This document shows positions 6,419 to 6,930 of a stretch of DNA of 6,930 nucleotides, one piece after another. The DNA is from an uncultured Eubacteriales bacterium (lineage in GTDB: Bacteria; Bacillota; Clostridia; Peptostreptococcales; Anaerovoracaceae), in assembly GCA_902765035.1 (NCBI GenBank), contig CACWYF010000069.1:1-6930 (forward strand), read 5' to 3'. The notes under the pieces were generated by a model, which saw nothing but the letters and a program-made list of their open reading frames with translations, ran no database searches and was not told the DNA's origin. The first letter of the stretch is position 1. Each line of letters starts with the position of its first letter. The translations under genes were made by a program, and so were the position numbers.

Positions 6419-6437
6419 GGACGGTTCCCATTGACAC
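6409..6437 (+). repeat. GGGACGGT-core palindromic repeat, copy 2, overlapping the HAD stop codon
   Basis: Outer arms GTGTCA (6409-6414) and TGACAC (6432-6437) pair perfectly; the inner part (GGGACGGTTCCC) pairs with two mismatches. The HAD gene stop TAG (6416-6418) is inside it. It has the same orientation as copy 1 and the opposite orientation to copies 3 and 4. Confidence 0.75.
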
Positions 6438-6453
6438 CTACTGACATAAAATA

Positions 6454-6480
6454 TGACAAAGAGAACCGTCCCCACTGTCA
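6454..6480 (-). repeat. GGGACGGT-core palindromic repeat, copy 3
   Basis: TGACA (6454-6458) pairs with TGTCA (6476-6480), and the core reads GGGGACGGTTC on the - strand. With copy 2, 16 bases away and inverted, it forms a REPIN-like pair. The 20 bases 6454-6473 are repeated exactly at 6488-6507. Confidence 0.75.
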
Positions 6481-6521
6481 GAAAAGCTGACAAAGAGAAC
6501 CGTCCCCTTTGTCATCTTTTC
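6481..6521 (-). repeat. GGGACGGT-core palindromic repeat, copy 4, with extended stem and T-rich tail
   Basis: TGACAAAG (6488-6495) pairs perfectly with CTTTGTCA (6507-6514). Past one mismatch, GAAAAG (6481-6486) also pairs with CTTTTC (6516-6521). The long stem, followed by TTTT, could serve as a terminator. It is a direct tandem copy of copy 3 with a period of 34 bases. Confidence 0.75.
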
Positions 6522-6523
6522 TT

Positions 6524-6552
6524 TTGACAAATGAGTTAGATATGACTAACAT
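6524..6552 (+). promoter_or_regulatory. Candidate sigma-A promoter before the ZIP-like remnant
   Basis: A perfect -35 TTGACA (6524-6529), 17-base spacing and TAACAT (6547-6552, 4/6 to TATAAT) would start transcription near 6559. It lies directly after repeat copy 4. The spacing is optimal and the -35 exact, but it rests on motif matching only. Confidence 0.5.
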
Positions 6553-6581
6553 ATAGTAAACATGGAATTGCTCACATGTTT
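6535..6581. promoter_or_regulatory. Two dyads over and just after the promoter (operator candidates)
   Basis: GTTAG (6535-6539) and CTAAC (6546-6550) form a dyad across the spacer and -10 box. AAACATG (6558-6564) and CATGTTT (6575-6581) form a perfect 7-bp dyad with a 10-base centre at the expected transcription start. This is typical placement for repressor operators. The gene downstream resembles a metal transporter, so a metal-responsive repressor is conceivable, but neither dyad clearly matches a box I know. Confidence 0.3.
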
Positions 6582-6586
6582 GACTG

Positions 6587-6832
6587 ATGAGAGCGGAAGA
6601 TATGAAGAGGGGCCTGGACATAAATGTGCAGAAGGCTCTGACCGGATTCGCTGCCGGAGTGATAGTGCCGGCGATGCCGTACCTTCTCAGTTTTGCCGCC
6701 GGTGCCATGATATACGTGGTGGTCGAAGAGCTGATACCTGAGATGGCGGAAGGGGAGCACTCTCACATCGGCGTCCTACTCTTCGCAGCAGGGTTCACCG
6801 TGATGATGGCGCTGGATGTGGCGCTTGGGTAG
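6587..6832 (+). pseudogene. ZIP-family metal transporter remnant with missing middle
   Basis: The 81-residue ORF joins two parts. The first, VQKALTGFAAGVIVPAM (14-30), resembles the first-helix region of GufA/ZupT-type ZIP transporters (GFAAGVM...PA). The second, PYLLSFAAGAMIYVVVEELIPE (31-52) then GVLLFAAGFTVMMALDVALG (62-81), is a near-standard C-terminal end with its last helices. Full-length members have about 260 residues and eight helices; the central helices with their metal-binding His/Glu residues are absent here. The two similar FAAGV (21-25) and FAAGA (36-40) stretches could mark a deletion joint. ATG 6587 and ATG 6602 are both possible starts, neither with a good ribosome site; a TGA at 6581-6583 blocks extension. 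It is most likely non-functional as a transporter. A small membrane protein remains possible. Confidence 0.65.
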
Positions 6833-6925
6833 GAAGCTGCATGAGAACCGGCAACGGAGACTGGTGCGGAAAGAGGCAACAGGCAGATAAGGAACATAGA
6901 TTTTGAACTGGAAGGGATTGGATTA

Positions 6926-6930
6926 ATGAA
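6926..6930 (+). CDS. Start of a new gene cut by the window edge
   Basis: GGAAGGGA (6910-6917) stands 8 bases before ATG 6926-6928, with proper spacing for a strong ribosome site. Only one full codon is visible, so nothing can be said about the product. Confidence 0.4.

Noticed and set aside
6454..6514. Two exact 20-base direct repeats resembling a tiny CRISPR array
   Set aside because: The spacing between copies is only 14 bases, each copy is itself part of a palindrome, and the same core occurs elsewhere in the window. A dispersed palindromic repeat explains it.

Overview
The window looks like chromosomal DNA from a Gram-positive anaerobe of the Bacillota, probably class Clostridia. The evidence is a SpaA-type surface protein with a sortase-like tail, strong GGAGG-type ribosome binding sites, the clostridial type of stand-alone LUD protein, and a GGGACGGT-core intergenic repeat of a kind I recall from clostridial genomes. 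Base composition is moderate, about half G+C by eye. Genus cannot be decided from the sequence. All genes are on the + strand.

Region 1 (1-1090) is the 3' end of a cell-surface adhesin or pilin with two SpaA-like domains and a C-terminal anchor, closed by a strong hairpin terminator. Region 2 (1091-1285) is a gene-free regulatory stretch. It holds a tandem 26-bp repeat (period 28), a candidate promoter and a leader with two tiny ORFs.

Region 3 (1286-5487) is a probable operon. A ketopantoate-reductase-family gene abuts a LUD-domain gene with no gap. A secreted protein with two stefin/cystatin-like repeats follows, then dsdA, encoding D-serine ammonia-lyase. A hairpin repeat starting 1 nt after the dsdA stop probably terminates the unit. 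The 131 bases between the LUD gene and the secreted-protein gene, and the 84 bases before dsdA, contain no obvious terminator. D-serine breakdown to pyruvate and ammonia is the one clear metabolic step; how the other genes connect to it is not shown by the sequence.

Region 4 (5457-6832) is accessory and rearranged. Four complete copies and one half copy of a GGGACGGT-core palindromic repeat occur in two blocks (5457-5517 and 6409-6521). They bracket a DUF3990-like gene remnant and a HAD phosphatase whose stop codon lies inside a repeat. After the second block comes a good promoter candidate with two dyads. It leads into a very short ZIP-transporter-like gene that joins an N-terminal piece directly to a C-terminal piece and lacks the middle. 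Positions 6833-6925 show no gene, and the window ends on what looks like a new ribosome binding site and ATG.

The most interesting items are the secreted tandem stefin-like protein, the repeat family that overlaps gene ends and starts, and the tandem operator-like repeat upstream of the operon.
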